In this document: piece after piece, positions 1 to 8,824 of the stretch | Position numbering within the stretch: the first letter of the stretch is position 1 | How the letters are laid out: each line of letters opens with the position of its first letter | Assembly (NCBI GenBank): GCA_013390605.1 | Contig: JACAUB010000001.1 | Coordinates: forward strand, 2,844,233-2,908,232 | Length of the DNA: 64,000 bases | Direction of reading: 5' to 3' | From: Bacteroidota bacterium | Lineage (GTDB): Bacteria > Bacteroidota > Bacteroidia > Bacteroidales > Cfx3-03 | Made by a program: the position numbers and the translations under genes | The notes under the pieces: generated by a model | Told to the model about the DNA's origin: nothing | Database searches by the model: none | Seen by the model: the letters and a program-made list of their open reading frames with translations, nothing else

Positions 1-136
1 AATGACACAATTCAGAAAAGTTTTAACAATTAAAATATTCTGCTGAGTTCGGATGAATTTGCTCAAACTGTGTCGACACCGGAAGAGTCTACCACAAAAA
101 AATATTCCTATTTCTTAACCATTTAATTAACCGACC

Positions 137-637
137 ATGAAACATTTGATGTTTGGGCTCGCATTTATTAGTACGCTAATGTTATTTGGCTGTTCTAAAG
201 TCATTTATTCTCATCAACAAGTAATGGGAAAATACCAAAACAAAGATGGGATCGTTAATCGATTTGGTTTACCCACAGAAATAATGAGGGATGATAATAC
301 TGAAGAATGGGTTTATAATTATGATGCGTTATCAAAGGAGCAAAAAAATGGCACCTTAAATAAAACTGAATCTATCAATAGCACTTATAATATTGCTGAT
401 AGCAGTACTAAAATAAACACTAAGAACGTTGCCCAATTCAGTCCGTTTAAAAGATTTATAAAATTCACTTTTGATAAGAAAGGGAATACTTTAAAATGGG
501 ACAGCCATGGGGTCAATCTAACCACAAGAACTATATCTACAGGAAAGACCATTGGCTTTGTTTTATTACTTATTGCAGGTAGCGCTGTTGTGGTAGTAGG
601 ATTAGCAATAGCTGCTTTTTCAGGAGCAGTCCATTAA
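137..637 (+). CDS. Predicted lipoprotein with C-terminal membrane segment, unknown function
   Basis: A 166-residue protein whose N-terminus (MKHLMFGLAFISTLMLFGCS) has a hydrophobic stretch and an LFGC lipobox, so it is probably lipidated at Cys19. The stretch around residues 32-60 (GKYQNKDGIVNRFGLPTE, then EEWVYNYD) resembles the small SmpA/OmlA-like fold in which a G/GxP turn and a Trp-Tyr strand recur, but that resemblance is weak. The last 30 residues are strongly hydrophobic and small-residue rich, suggesting a second membrane-inserted helix. It stands alone; the next reading frame downstream is a decayed gene. No function can be assigned. Confidence 0.7.
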   Translation: MKHLMFGLAFISTLMLFGCSKVIYSHQQVMGKYQNKDGIVNRFGLPTEIMRDDNTEEWVYNYDALSKEQKNGTLNKTESINSTYNIADSSTKINTKNVAQFSPFKRFIKFTFDKKGNTLKWDSHGVNLTTRTISTGKTIGFVLLLIAGSAVVVVGLAIAAFSGAVH

Positions 638-766
638 ATTGACTTTGAGATTGCCCAGTGATATTTCACAATATATTTCTTCATTCAAAATATACGATAA
701 TTCTATCAATAAGAATGAGTTTATTTAGACCGCGATTGCACTGATTTTCACTTTACGTCGACGACC

Positions 767-1124
767 TGTCGCAAAGGTGATTTTGGGGCATGTGAAAAAT
801 CTTTAACTACTGGTATCCATTTAGATGGTGGTTATGCCGAATATATGAGAGCTTGTCCAGAAGCAATAGTAAGGACTCCTGACGAACTGAATGCAGTTGA
901 TGTAACACCACTTTGTGTGCCGGACGAACAACCTTTGGAACATTACAACATAGTGATGCTAAAGACGGAGACTTGGTTGCTATTCCGGATTAGGCGAATT
1001 GGGACATATGGCTGTTCAATATACAGTTAAATTAGAATTTAAAGCAATCGTATTATCACGTGATAAAGAGATAAAAGCACAGGCTTATGAAAAAATGATG
1101 ACTGAAAAGTACATTTCAGATTAA
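767..1124 (+). pseudogene. Remnant of a zinc-dependent alcohol dehydrogenase
   Basis: Three reading frames must be joined to recover a medium-chain dehydrogenase/reductase segment. First frame: CRKGDFGACEK, TTGIHLDGGYAEYM and a PDELNAVD stretch. A shift near 918-922 gives AGRTTFGTLQHSDAKDGDLVAIP. A second shift near 992 gives GLGELGHMAVQYTVKLEF (the Rossmann GxGxxG) and then VLSRDKEIKAQAYEKM up to the stop at 1122-1124. These blocks occur in this order in AdhP-like zinc alcohol dehydrogenases, which are about 340 residues long; here only the middle third survives, and the N-terminal zinc-ligand region and the C-terminal half are missing. I infer a decayed fragment, not a working enzyme. Confidence 0.75.
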
Positions 1125-1173
1125 TACTAAAAATGGATTAAGTCATCAAATCAGATTAAACATTTTTCATTAT

Positions 1174-1226
1174 TGACTGAGCTTGTCGAAATTTCAATTT
1201 TTATATTGATTTCGATAGACTCAGCC
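1174..1226. repeat. Imperfect palindrome with a GAGCTTGTCGAA core (REP-like)
   Basis: Left arm gactgagcttgtcgaaat (about 1175-1192) and right arm atttcgatagactcagcc (about 1209-1226) can pair over about 14 of 18 positions around an AT-rich loop. The core GAGCTTGTCGAA resembles a dispersed extragenic palindrome that I recall from many bacterial genomes. It follows the dehydrogenase remnant and precedes the zinc-ribbon gene. It could instead be a weak terminator. Confidence 0.45.
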
Positions 1227-1368
1227 ATTTCTAATTTATACTTTCATTAAAAAAACGGAGTGTTAGGCCTGAAAAAGTAAGAGTTCATGCAATAAGTATG
1301 TTATTTCTTGATTTTAGAGAATAAAAAAACGACTTTTACATATAATATAAACTCATAAAAACCAATTG

Positions 1369-1770
1369 ATGAATTGTCCACGTTGCAATAAGCCACTCGG
1401 AGAAGAATCTAAGTTTTGTAATTTTTGTGGAGCATCACTAAATGGCGCGGCCATAATAGATCAAGACAAAGGAATTATTACCCGGAAATATCTTAAGATT
1501 ATTTTAGGGGTAGGCTATGTAGCCACTTTTATAATATGGATCGTCCAAAAAATAATTATTCCACTCTCTTTCAATAAAGCAGGGGTTATAGAGTGGGATA
1601 AAGTTTCACCCATCTTTAAAGACTACAGATGGACTGCCGACTTATTTACACTTTTCTCAGTTTTACTTATTTATTCAATCACTAAAGATAAAAATGCTAA
1701 AGCATTCATCGGGATACTTTTAGCATTGCTAATTCTTTGTCTAATTATAGGTTGTATACTTGGATATTAG
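1369..1770 (+). CDS. Zinc-ribbon membrane protein, unknown function
   Basis: A 133-residue protein. I chose the ATG at 1369; a TTG directly before it (1366) is in frame but less likely. The N-terminus carries a double CxxC zinc ribbon, MNCPRCNKPL then FCNFCGASL, of the short zinc-ribbon type. After a linker come three hydrophobic segments (about residues 41-62, 86-104 and 110-132), so the ribbon is probably cytoplasmic and membrane-tethered. Such proteins are common and mostly uncharacterised. It has no operon partner. Confidence 0.65.
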   Translation: MNCPRCNKPLGEESKFCNFCGASLNGAAIIDQDKGIITRKYLKIILGVGYVATFIIWIVQKIIIPLSFNKAGVIEWDKVSPIFKDYRWTADLFTLFSVLLIYSITKDKNAKAFIGILLALLILCLIIGCILGY

Positions 1771-1815
1771 TAATTTGAGATAATAATAAATAATACCATC
1801 TAATGTTGCGTTTTG

Positions 1816-1823
1816 TACTTTTG
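1816..1823 (+). promoter_or_regulatory. Candidate -7 box TACTTTTG for the VOC/GNAT pair
   Basis: A perfect match to the Bacteroidota -7 consensus TAnnTTTG, about 67 bases upstream of the VOC-family start. No clear TTTG -33 element is visible at the usual distance, so this rests on the -7 box alone. Confidence 0.4.
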
Positions 1824-1889
1824 AATACTGGAAATTACTTTTATTTTCAACCCAACTTCATAGACCTATAAATCAATACGTTTTCAGCT

Positions 1890-2267
1890 ATGGATAAAAA
1901 AAGAAAAGAACATGAACTGCCATTAGCCACAGGTGAATGGGGTTGGCGTTATCATCATCTGGGAATTCCAACGAATAAAATCATAACGGGTGAGACAGAT
2001 TTGCCGCATTTGAAGATTCATGTTAGTGGATTTGAAACAAGTCCATATGGTGTTGAGTGGATGCGATTTGACGAAGATTCACAAATTAATGAATTGATCA
2101 AACGGGTTCCTCATATTGCTTTTGAGGTCGACGATCTTGATCTAGAACTTAGTCGGCATGATTTTAATATCATCACAAAGCCTAATGCACCAGGGGCAGG
2201 AATAAGAGTTGCTATGATTGAGCACAATGGAGCTCCTATTGAACTAATTGAATTTAGAAAACCATGA
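1890..2267 (+). CDS. VOC (glyoxalase/bleomycin-resistance) superfamily protein
   Basis: A 125-residue single-domain protein. His in YHHLGIPT (residues 22-28), His in PHIAFEVDDLD (about 74) and Glu in APIELIEF (about 118) sit where vicinal-oxygen-chelate proteins place their metal ligands in the paired beta-alpha-beta-beta-beta modules. Substrates in this superfamily range from methylglyoxal adducts to antibiotics and cannot be read from sequence. The stop codon overlaps the start of the downstream acetyltransferase by four bases, so the two are translationally coupled and may act on the same small molecule. Cytoplasmic; no signal peptide. Confidence 0.8.
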   Translation: MDKKRKEHELPLATGEWGWRYHHLGIPTNKIITGETDLPHLKIHVSGFETSPYGVEWMRFDEDSQINELIKRVPHIAFEVDDLDLELSRHDFNIITKPNAPGAGIRVAMIEHNGAPIELIEFRKP

Positions 2268-2731
2268 TCACACTAAAAAAGACTTCCTCGGATGACTTAG
2301 ACTTCCGGAAACTGGTTGTGTTACTTGACCAGGATTTAAAAGGCAAAGATGGGGATGCGCATTCTTTCTATGCTCAATTTAATAAGATTGATAAAATCAG
2401 AGAGGTGGTAGTTGCTTTTATTGATGGTATTGCTATTGGATGCGGTGCATTTAAAGCATACGATAAAACTACTGTTGAAATCAAGAGAATGTTTGTAATG
2501 CCAGAATATAGGGGAAAGGGGATTGCTCAACATATTTTAAAAGAGCTAGAGATATGGGCTTTAGAATTGGGATATCATGCTTGCATCCTGGAAACAGGAA
2601 AAAAGCAACCCGAAGCTATCAGATTGTATCAGAAATCTGGATATGAGTCTATTCCAAACTATGGTCAATATGCAAATATTGAAAATAGTGTTTGCATGAA
2701 GAAATTGATATTTCTTATCGACTATAAATAG
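2264..2731 (+). CDS. GNAT-family N-acetyltransferase
   Basis: A 155-residue protein with the GNAT fold. Motif A is KRMFVMPEYRGKGIAQHILK (about residues 75-94), containing the R-G-K-G-I-A pyrophosphate loop that binds acetyl-CoA, followed by LEIWALELGYHACILETG and the late motif AIRLYQKSGYESIPNYG. The acceptor is unknown; small GNAT proteins of this type acetylate amines, amino acids or drugs. Its ATG overlaps the end of the VOC gene (ATGA), so it is the second gene of a two-gene operon. Confidence 0.85.
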   Translation: MITLKKTSSDDLDFRKLVVLLDQDLKGKDGDAHSFYAQFNKIDKIREVVVAFIDGIAIGCGAFKAYDKTTVEIKRMFVMPEYRGKGIAQHILKELEIWALELGYHACILETGKKQPEAIRLYQKSGYESIPNYGQYANIENSVCMKKLIFLIDYK

Positions 2732-2904
2732 TAATACTACCTTTCCAATCTCTTTGAATGAAATAAAATGATACCTTTATAGAATTACAAGCCCTTTTTA
2801 TAACTATTCGGGAAAATACGTTTCGTTTAAAAAAGATGAATTTATTCCACGTATCGCAATTAGAACATAAATATTTTCAATCAATTTAATGTCATTTACT
2901 ATTT

Positions 2905-2914
2905 AAAAGGAGGT
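2905..2914 (+). promoter_or_regulatory. Strong Shine-Dalgarno sequence
   Basis: aaaaggaggt lies five bases before the ATG at 2920. It is a near-perfect anti-16S match. Most genes in this window, as is usual for Bacteroidota, have only A-rich leaders, so this site is an outlier and fixes the start of the SPFH gene. Confidence 0.7.
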
Positions 2915-2919
2915 TCAAA

Positions 2920-3804
2920 ATGATTAGTCAGATTATTATTGTTGCAGTTGTACTCTTGTTTTTTGCAGGTATCCGAATTGTAAGACCTACCGAAAGAGGC
3001 TTGACAGAACGACTTGGTAAATACCATCGTTTTGGCAATCCCGGCTTCCATTGGATAATGCCAATTATCGAAAAGATGTACAGAATTAATGTTACCGAAC
3101 AAATGGTTAATGCCGAGTCGCAGGAAATCATAACCAACGACAATCTGAATGCCAGTGTTGATGCTCAGGTTTATTTTAAGGTAAAGTCAGACGAAGAGAG
3201 CGTCAAGAATTCGCTCTATAATGTAAATAACTATAAATGGCAGATTGTGAATCTGGCCCGTACTACCTTAAGAAATATTATTGGTACGCTTACATTAAAG
3301 TCTGCCAATAGCGAAAGAGGGAAAATAAATGCTGAATTACACAAAACACTTCTTTCAGAAACCTTGAACTGGGGCATCGAAATTGTTCGTACTGAATTGA
3401 AGGAGATTGACCCTCCAAAAGATGTTCAGGAAACGATGAATAAGGTTGTAAAGGCTGAGAATGAAAAAATTGCTGCTATTGATTATGCTTCTGCTAGAGA
3501 AACTGTTGCTGATGGCGAGAAACGTGCAAAGATCAAAGAAGCAGAAGGATTCAAACAATCAAAGATCCTTCATGCAGAGGGTGATGCAGAAGCGATTAGA
3601 TTGGTTAATGAAGCTGCAGATAAATATTTTATCGGTAATGCTCAATTATTAAGGAAGCTCGAAGCTATGGAATCATCACTTGCAAACAATGCTAAAATCG
3701 TTATTCCTACCGGCTCTGAATTAGTAAATATTATTGGCGAAATGGCTGGTGTACTTCCCATAAACAGGAAGAATCCCAATCCTGAGAACGAGAAACAAAA
3801 ATAG
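2920..3804 (+). CDS. SPFH/Band 7 (stomatin-like, slipin) membrane protein
   Basis: A 294-residue protein with one N-terminal membrane helix (about residues 3-18), then the Band 7 core (VRPTERGLTERLGKYHRFG, PGFHWIMPIIEKMYRINV, VDAQVYFKVK, LARTTLRNIIG) and a long charged, Ala/Glu-rich coiled coil (about 180-245). This layout matches slipin/QmcA-like scaffold proteins that oligomerise in membrane microdomains and often influence proteases. Many family members sit beside an NfeD gene; none is present here. The coding sequence has an unusually strong ribosome binding site for this genome, which may mean high expression or foreign origin. Confidence 0.85.
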   Translation: MISQIIIVAVVLLFFAGIRIVRPTERGLTERLGKYHRFGNPGFHWIMPIIEKMYRINVTEQMVNAESQEIITNDNLNASVDAQVYFKVKSDEESVKNSLYNVNNYKWQIVNLARTTLRNIIGTLTLKSANSERGKINAELHKTLLSETLNWGIEIVRTELKEIDPPKDVQETMNKVVKAENEKIAAIDYASARETVADGEKRAKIKEAEGFKQSKILHAEGDAEAIRLVNEAADKYFIGNAQLLRKLEAMESSLANNAKIVIPTGSELVNIIGEMAGVLPINRKNPNPENEKQK

Positions 3805-4722
3805 GAAGAGGGAAACCTCATCTATTTGATCTATCTGTTTATGACCGTAATAGTAATCTACTTGTATTCAAGTAATTTTACTAATACAGCAGATATTTCA
3901 TTATTAGTGATATGATTATTTCAGCAAACGGGATGAAATAGCCATTCCTATTTTGAGTCTGAATAAGTCTGTATGAAATTTAACGGATAAGATTTGATGA
4001 AAGTTGCTATAAATTAGCAAGAATAGGTCATTAATTAGCATAATTAAACTACAATTGAAATGATTGAATTTAGAAATCATGAATATTTTGTAATTATACG
4101 GTCATGAATATTAAAATTCATTTTAGTCATGTTAACATATTTTAATATTCATGACCATAATACATGATATTATAGTATAAAGTTAAGTGCCATTCAGCTT
4201 TCATTTTTCCATCATTAGAATATCTCGTTGTTAAAATTCAACCCTATTCCTCTTTAAAAGTACAAGTGATGAATATTAAATGCTGCTTTAGATTATAGCC
4301 TTTATCCTTCCTCAACTTACTGATATAACCATTTCATTAGTGAAGATTGCAAAAGGCAATAAAACATTTCTCTCCAAACTGAAAACACAAAATATTATCA
4401 TGTAAATCTTTAGTATAAGCCTTTCTTGTACAATCCGACAAGTATAAAATGCAGTCATTCTTCAATATCCAAACGAAAAAAATTATGATACATACTTTCA
4501 CAAAAGATAAATCAGATAAGATAATTAATAAGTTAATTAACATTTTTGGATATATGATATAGCTTAACTATATCATTAATATATTTCTTTCAGAGAATCT
4601 AAGTTCACTTATAAAAGAGTATTGTTCCTAGTTAACATATCATATCCTATTAATTAACAATAACATAAACGCTAACCTGTTTATTCGTTCCAGTACTGTG
4701 ATAGCTTTGTCATAAAAAAATT
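3805..4722. other. 918-base stretch without a convincing gene
   Basis: Very AT-rich. It holds an 18-bp perfect inverted repeat (4100-4156) and a further partial copy of its gatgaatattaaat element near 4268. Short frames on either strand lack good starts, signal sequences or recognisable domains. The 3' part must contain the promoter of the TonB-dependent receptor at 4723, but I found no perfect -7 box there (nearest is TATATTTC near 4579). Confidence 0.5.
4100..4156. repeat. 18-bp perfect inverted repeat with palindromic loop
   Basis: ggtcatgaatattaaaat at 4100-4117 is exactly complementary to 4139-4156. The 21-base spacer ends in a second palindrome, atgttaacat (4129-4138). It lies about 570 bases upstream of the TonB receptor gene. 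It has no T-tract, so it does not look like a plain terminator; a protein-binding site or a cruciform is possible. Confidence 0.6.
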
Positions 4723-7440
4723 ATGCGCTTTCACTACAAAACAGGAACATTAAAATCATGTCTCCTTTTTATTCTTTTGTCAATATCTGCTATAATAAAT
4801 GCAGCAATAATTAAAGGTCGAGTTCTCGATGGTGATACACATGAATTCATTCCCAATGTAGCAGTAAGTATTTTGGAAACAAAAATCACAGTGGTAACTG
4901 ATTTAAATGGCAACTACAGTTTTAAAAATCTCAAGCCTGGCACATACACAATTATTGCTAAGTGTATGGGATATGAAAAATCGATACCACAAAAACTAAT
5001 TATAAAAGATGAAAACTTTTCTACCAATTACGATATTTATCTTAAGCCCTCAATTAAACATCTTAATGAAGTACTGGTAAAAAAAACGAGAAATAAAGAG
5101 ACGGATATTAGTGCAAGATATGATGAGAAGGTCGCACCTAATGTAATGAATATTATTTCAGCCAAGGCAATTGAAATGTTGCCTGACCAGAATGTTGCCG
5201 ATGTGATGCAACGTGTTTCTGGCGTATCTATGCTAAAGAATAGTTCTGGAAATAATACGCGTGTAATCATTAGAGGGATGCCCCCACGATATAACACCGG
5301 ATTAATAAATGGAGTAGAGTTACCAAGAGCTGCTTCCTTAGATATGATCGGTTCAGAACTTGTTGGACGTATTGAGGTGATCAAAGCATCTACGCCAGAT
5401 ATTGATGGAGATGGATTAGGTGGCACAATAAATATTGTCATGAAACAAGCTCCAGATAAACCATTTTTCACGCTGAATGCCTCCACAGGTTATAATCAAT
5501 ATTATTTTAATCATGACTTTTTGACCTTTGATTCAAAAGCAGTAAGTAAAAAAGATTTTAATCAAACAAAAGGCCCCGATTATGTTCCAGCTATATCTGA
5601 CTTTTCAAGAAAAAATTTAATTATTGAGCACAAAAAGGCTATACCTGATATGAATGGAAGTATTGCATTCGGACAAAATCTCTTTAATAAAAAACTTGGT
5701 ATTATAGGTGTAGCCAGTATTCAAAATTCAGAACTAGCAAGTACAAATATAAATAATAGCTATTCTTCTGATCCTTATAATAATTTACAACCTTCCAATT
5801 TACAAAACTCTACTTATTGTAAAGAGCAAAAAAGATACGGTGGATATGTTAAAGTGAATTACAACATCAACAATAACCACCAAATTAGCTTTTACAACTC
5901 ATACTTTAAACTACATGAGATAAGGGCAAGAGTTGTTGTAGATACATCACTTGAAAACATTAGAACAGTACCGGGCACAGGCACTGTTAAAATGAGTAGC
6001 CAAACCATCACTGATAATTCTTCAATTGAAAGTGCTGTAATGTCAGGGAAACATAAGCTTTTTGAAAACCTGGATGTTGACTGGTCAGTTGCTTATACAA
6101 TTTCAAATTCCGATTCACCTGATTATGGAACTGTAAATTTGACTCAAAATATACCTGTACCAAATATTAAAACACCGATATATCTTAACTATTCCGGAGG
6201 TATTGATAGAGTTTGGCAATGGGATACTGACCAAACGAAATCTGTAAACCTTAACATCAATTATAAACCTACACTATTCAACCATCTTTTTGAATTTAAA
6301 GTAGGTACTTCAGGAAGAATGAAATTTATTAAACACTATGCAAATGAATATAAATTCGATGCAGCCCCTAATAACGATCAATACCCAAATCCTGATATAC
6401 TAACAGTACCGCTAACAACAAAGAGTGATCAGCAATCGAAAGGAAATGCAATTTACAATCCTGGAAACTTTAGGGCATGGGAAGATATTCAGGCTGGATA
6501 TGCAATGGTCAAAACAACATTCGGGAAACTAAGTATTTTAACCGGAATGAGGGTTGAATTCACTTATATGACCAATGAACATAACCAACTAGACCCTCAA
6601 ATGCCCGTTGCGCATGCCAGATTTGCTTATTACGATCTTTTACCAAGTATGCATCTGAATTATAAATTTACTAAAAACCAAAATCTTCGTTTATCATTTT
6701 ATCAGTCGATCAACCGTCCATACCCAACTGAAGTGATACCATATTCTGATCCTCGCGCAGGTGGTCAAACGGGTAATGACAAATTAAAACATGCTACCGG
6801 TACCTGTTATGATATGCGTTACGAAATATACCCAAATCACGAAGAGGTATTTACGGCAGGTGTATTTTATAAAAAAATTGACAACGCTATTGAAGAGCTT
6901 ATCCAGTCGGGAAGTGAATCAAAAAGATTCCAAAACGTACCGCTCGCAACTAATTATGGTTTTGAATTGGTTGCAATTAAATATTTTGGCAACTTCGGTT
7001 TCTCTGGTAATTATACTTACACTCATTCTGAAATTGATGTTCCAAAATATTTTAATGTTAAAGATCCTATTACTGGTAATCCGATCTCTCAAACAAAAAG
7101 AGAAATCCGTCCTTTAGTGGGACAATCACCTCACCTTATCAATATCGGTTTATCTTATCATAGTGCTGAAAATGGCTTAAAATGCAATTTAGTTTATACT
7201 ATGCAGGGATCGCATGTAGTAAATGTAAGTGATGCATACGGACAGGATGTTTACCAGAAAAACTTTCACAATCTTGGTGCAACTTTCGAGAAATCTATCA
7301 GTAAGAAACTAGTGATAACGGCTAAAGTTTCAAATATTTTGAACTCTCCTGTCGAATATGAAACACACAATAATTTTTTCATACAGAAATTAAAAACCTA
7401 CCAAACCTATTTTATTGGGTTAAAATTTAACATAATATAA
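4723..7440 (+). CDS. TonB-dependent outer-membrane receptor
   Basis: A 905-residue protein with a signal peptide (LLFILLSISAIINAA), a carboxypeptidase-regulatory-like domain (about 29-110: IKGRVLDGDTHEFIPNVAV, DLNGNYSFKNLKPGTY), a plug domain (about 125-250: NVADVMQRVSGVSM, RVIIRGMPPRYNT, DGDGLGGTINIVMKQ) and a 22-strand barrel domain to the end. It lacks the SusC-style STN extension and has no SusD partner, so it resembles receptors for small ligands or metal complexes more than polysaccharide porins. It starts a four-gene cluster with a beta-helix lipoprotein, a YncE-like propeller and a metallophosphatase; the ligand is therefore plausibly a phosphorus-containing compound, by context only. 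Confidence 0.88.
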   Translation: MRFHYKTGTLKSCLLFILLSISAIINAAIIKGRVLDGDTHEFIPNVAVSILETKITVVTDLNGNYSFKNLKPGTYTIIAKCMGYEKSIPQKLIIKDENFSTNYDIYLKPSIKHLNEVLVKKTRNKETDISARYDEKVAPNVMNIISAKAIEMLPDQNVADVMQRVSGVSMLKNSSGNNTRVIIRGMPPRYNTGLINGVELPRAASLDMIGSELVGRIEVIKASTPDIDGDGLGGTINIVMKQAPDKPFFTLNASTGYNQYYFNHDFLTFDSKAVSKKDFNQTKGPDYVPAISDFSRKNLIIEHKKAIPDMNGSIAFGQNLFNKKLGIIGVASIQNSELASTNINNSYSSDPYNNLQPSNLQNSTYCKEQKRYGGYVKVNYNINNNHQISFYNSYFKLHEIRARVVVDTSLENIRTVPGTGTVKMSSQTITDNSSIESAVMSGKHKLFENLDVDWSVAYTISNSDSPDYGTVNLTQNIPVPNIKTPIYLNYSGGIDRVWQWDTDQTKSVNLNINYKPTLFNHLFEFKVGTSGRMKFIKHYANEYKFDAAPNNDQYPNPDILTVPLTTKSDQQSKGNAIYNPGNFRAWEDIQAGYAMVKTTFGKLSILTGMRVEFTYMTNEHNQLDPQMPVAHARFAYYDLLPSMHLNYKFTKNQNLRLSFYQSINRPYPTEVIPYSDPRAGGQTGNDKLKHATGTCYDMRYEIYPNHEEVFTAGVFYKKIDNAIEELIQSGSESKRFQNVPLATNYGFELVAIKYFGNFGFSGNYTYTHSEIDVPKYFNVKDPITGNPISQTKREIRPLVGQSPHLINIGLSYHSAENGLKCNLVYTMQGSHVVNVSDAYGQDVYQKNFHNLGATFEKSISKKLVITAKVSNILNSPVEYETHNNFFIQKLKTYQTYFIGLKFNII

Positions 7441-7459
7441 AACTCAAAACAAAAAATCA

Positions 7460-8752
7460 ATGAAGACGATTAATTATTACGTATTGATCAGTGTAGTAGC
7501 TTTAGGACTATTTGGCTGTAAAAAAAGCGGCAGTGATGTAATTGATTCTACTGCAAACTACCCAAAATCTCCTGCTTCTTTTATTACTGGTACACAATTG
7601 ACCGGGACACTTAAGGGAACACTGAAACAGGACATGACCTATTATCTAGCTGGAAACGTAACAGTGAATGCAGGCGACACCTTAGCAGTTCAACAAGGTG
7701 CAACGATTATTGCAACAGGGAACTATAGCATCTATGTTAAAGGAACACTCCTCTGTTTAGGTACGGATGCAAAACAAATTACATTTACCACACAAGATGC
7801 TGGTAAGCTTTCAGATTTGGGAGTAAAAGGTCATTGGGGTGGATTCCTGATCGATTCTTTGTCAAAATATGTTTATGTAAGATACACTCACATTAACTAT
7901 ACAGGTGGTCCAGATGCAAGTGGAAGTGCACAAGCAACTTTTGACGTTGAAGGAAGTCAGAGCTATCATGGTGGAGCACATATTATTTTGGAAGATAATT
8001 GGTTCTTTGGAGGAATTGACGATGGTGTCCATTTAGCCGGTGATATTACAGTGAGTGTAAAAAGAAATGTATTGCAACGTTTAGGTGGTCCTGACGGAGA
8101 AACAATGAATATCAAAGCAGGAGTTAAGGGCGACATTTCATACAATTATATCTGGAGTGGTGCTAATAACGGTATAAAATTAGAAACCGGCAAAAAAGTA
8201 TTCACACCTCAAACTAATATGAATATTTACAATAACACCATTATTAATAGTGGATGGCGTAAAGTAGGTGAAGCAACTCAAGCTATACTTATCGACAAAT
8301 ATGCAGCAGCCAATATTTATAACAACATTTTAGTTGGTAATCATACAGGTATAAATATTACAAAACAGGCTGATACACTGCATAGCAAATATGGGAACAA
8401 CCTCATTTATGCTATTGACGATTCTTTAAAAACATGGGTTTATTCTGTAGGTTCATGGGGAAAGAAACAATCAACAGATATTACCGGCTCTGGCAAAACG
8501 CTGTGTGCTTCTGTATTCAAGAGTTGGGATCCAAATGTTTCTGATGCCTTGACAAAACAAGACAATAACAACCCTTCTTTATCAAGCAGTTCACCTGCTA
8601 TTGGGAAAGGTCTTATTGTTGCTCCATTTTCTTATTGGGTAACTTCTTCTGGTAATTGGGGTACTGCAGATCTTCTGAATGCAGATTTGGGAGCCTATCC
8701 ATCAGATGGGTCAGGCAACAAGCACCTTCCTACTCTTACAGCTGCAAACTAA
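7460..8752 (+). CDS. Surface lipoprotein with right-handed beta-helix
   Basis: A 430-residue protein with lipobox LGLFGC (Cys20) followed by KKSGSD. Repeated short strands with alternating hydrophobic residues and Asn ladders (GNYSIYVKGTLLCLGTD, NNGIKLETG, NMNIYNNTIINSG, AANIYNNILVGNHTGINIT) indicate a parallel beta-helix of the pectate-lyase/NosD type. It begins 19 bases after the receptor stop and is probably co-transcribed; it may be the surface ligand-binding partner of the receptor. No catalytic residues can be named. A terminator-like hairpin follows it. Confidence 0.7.
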   Translation: MKTINYYVLISVVALGLFGCKKSGSDVIDSTANYPKSPASFITGTQLTGTLKGTLKQDMTYYLAGNVTVNAGDTLAVQQGATIIATGNYSIYVKGTLLCLGTDAKQITFTTQDAGKLSDLGVKGHWGGFLIDSLSKYVYVRYTHINYTGGPDASGSAQATFDVEGSQSYHGGAHIILEDNWFFGGIDDGVHLAGDITVSVKRNVLQRLGGPDGETMNIKAGVKGDISYNYIWSGANNGIKLETGKKVFTPQTNMNIYNNTIINSGWRKVGEATQAILIDKYAAANIYNNILVGNHTGINITKQADTLHSKYGNNLIYAIDDSLKTWVYSVGSWGKKQSTDITGSGKTLCASVFKSWDPNVSDALTKQDNNNPSLSSSSPAIGKGLIVAPFSYWVTSSGNWGTADLLNADLGAYPSDGSGNKHLPTLTAAN

Positions 8753-8773
8753 CTCTTTTATATGAAACTTAAT

Positions 8774-8803
8774 AATGAACTGCTCTTTCAGTAGCAGTTC
8801 ATT
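8774..8803 (+). terminator. Hairpin between lipoprotein and YncE-like gene
   Basis: aatgaactgct (8774-8784) pairs perfectly with 8793-8803 around an 8-base loop and is followed by gtttt. It could terminate part of the receptor/lipoprotein transcript and so lower expression of the two downstream genes, or protect the upstream message from decay. Confidence 0.6.
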
Positions 8804-8824
8804 GTTTTAAACAACACGAAAAAT

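Larger units (their letters stand above)
638..1368. other. Gene-poor stretch with a dehydrogenase remnant and a palindrome
   Basis: Apart from the dehydrogenase pseudogene (767-1124) and the palindrome at 1174-1226, I see no intact gene, no RNA gene and no clear promoter here. The mixture of a decayed gene and a dispersed palindrome suggests a region that has lost function. Confidence 0.5.

Noticed and set aside
4337..4543. 68-codon minus-strand frame in the gap before the TonB receptor gene
   Set aside because: No plausible start context, domain or conserved composition; expected by chance in AT-rich DNA.
5037..5486. 149-codon open frame on the minus strand inside the TonB receptor gene
   Set aside because: It lies wholly opposite a clear receptor plug domain, has no signal or domain of its own and reads as the complement of conserved coding sequence.
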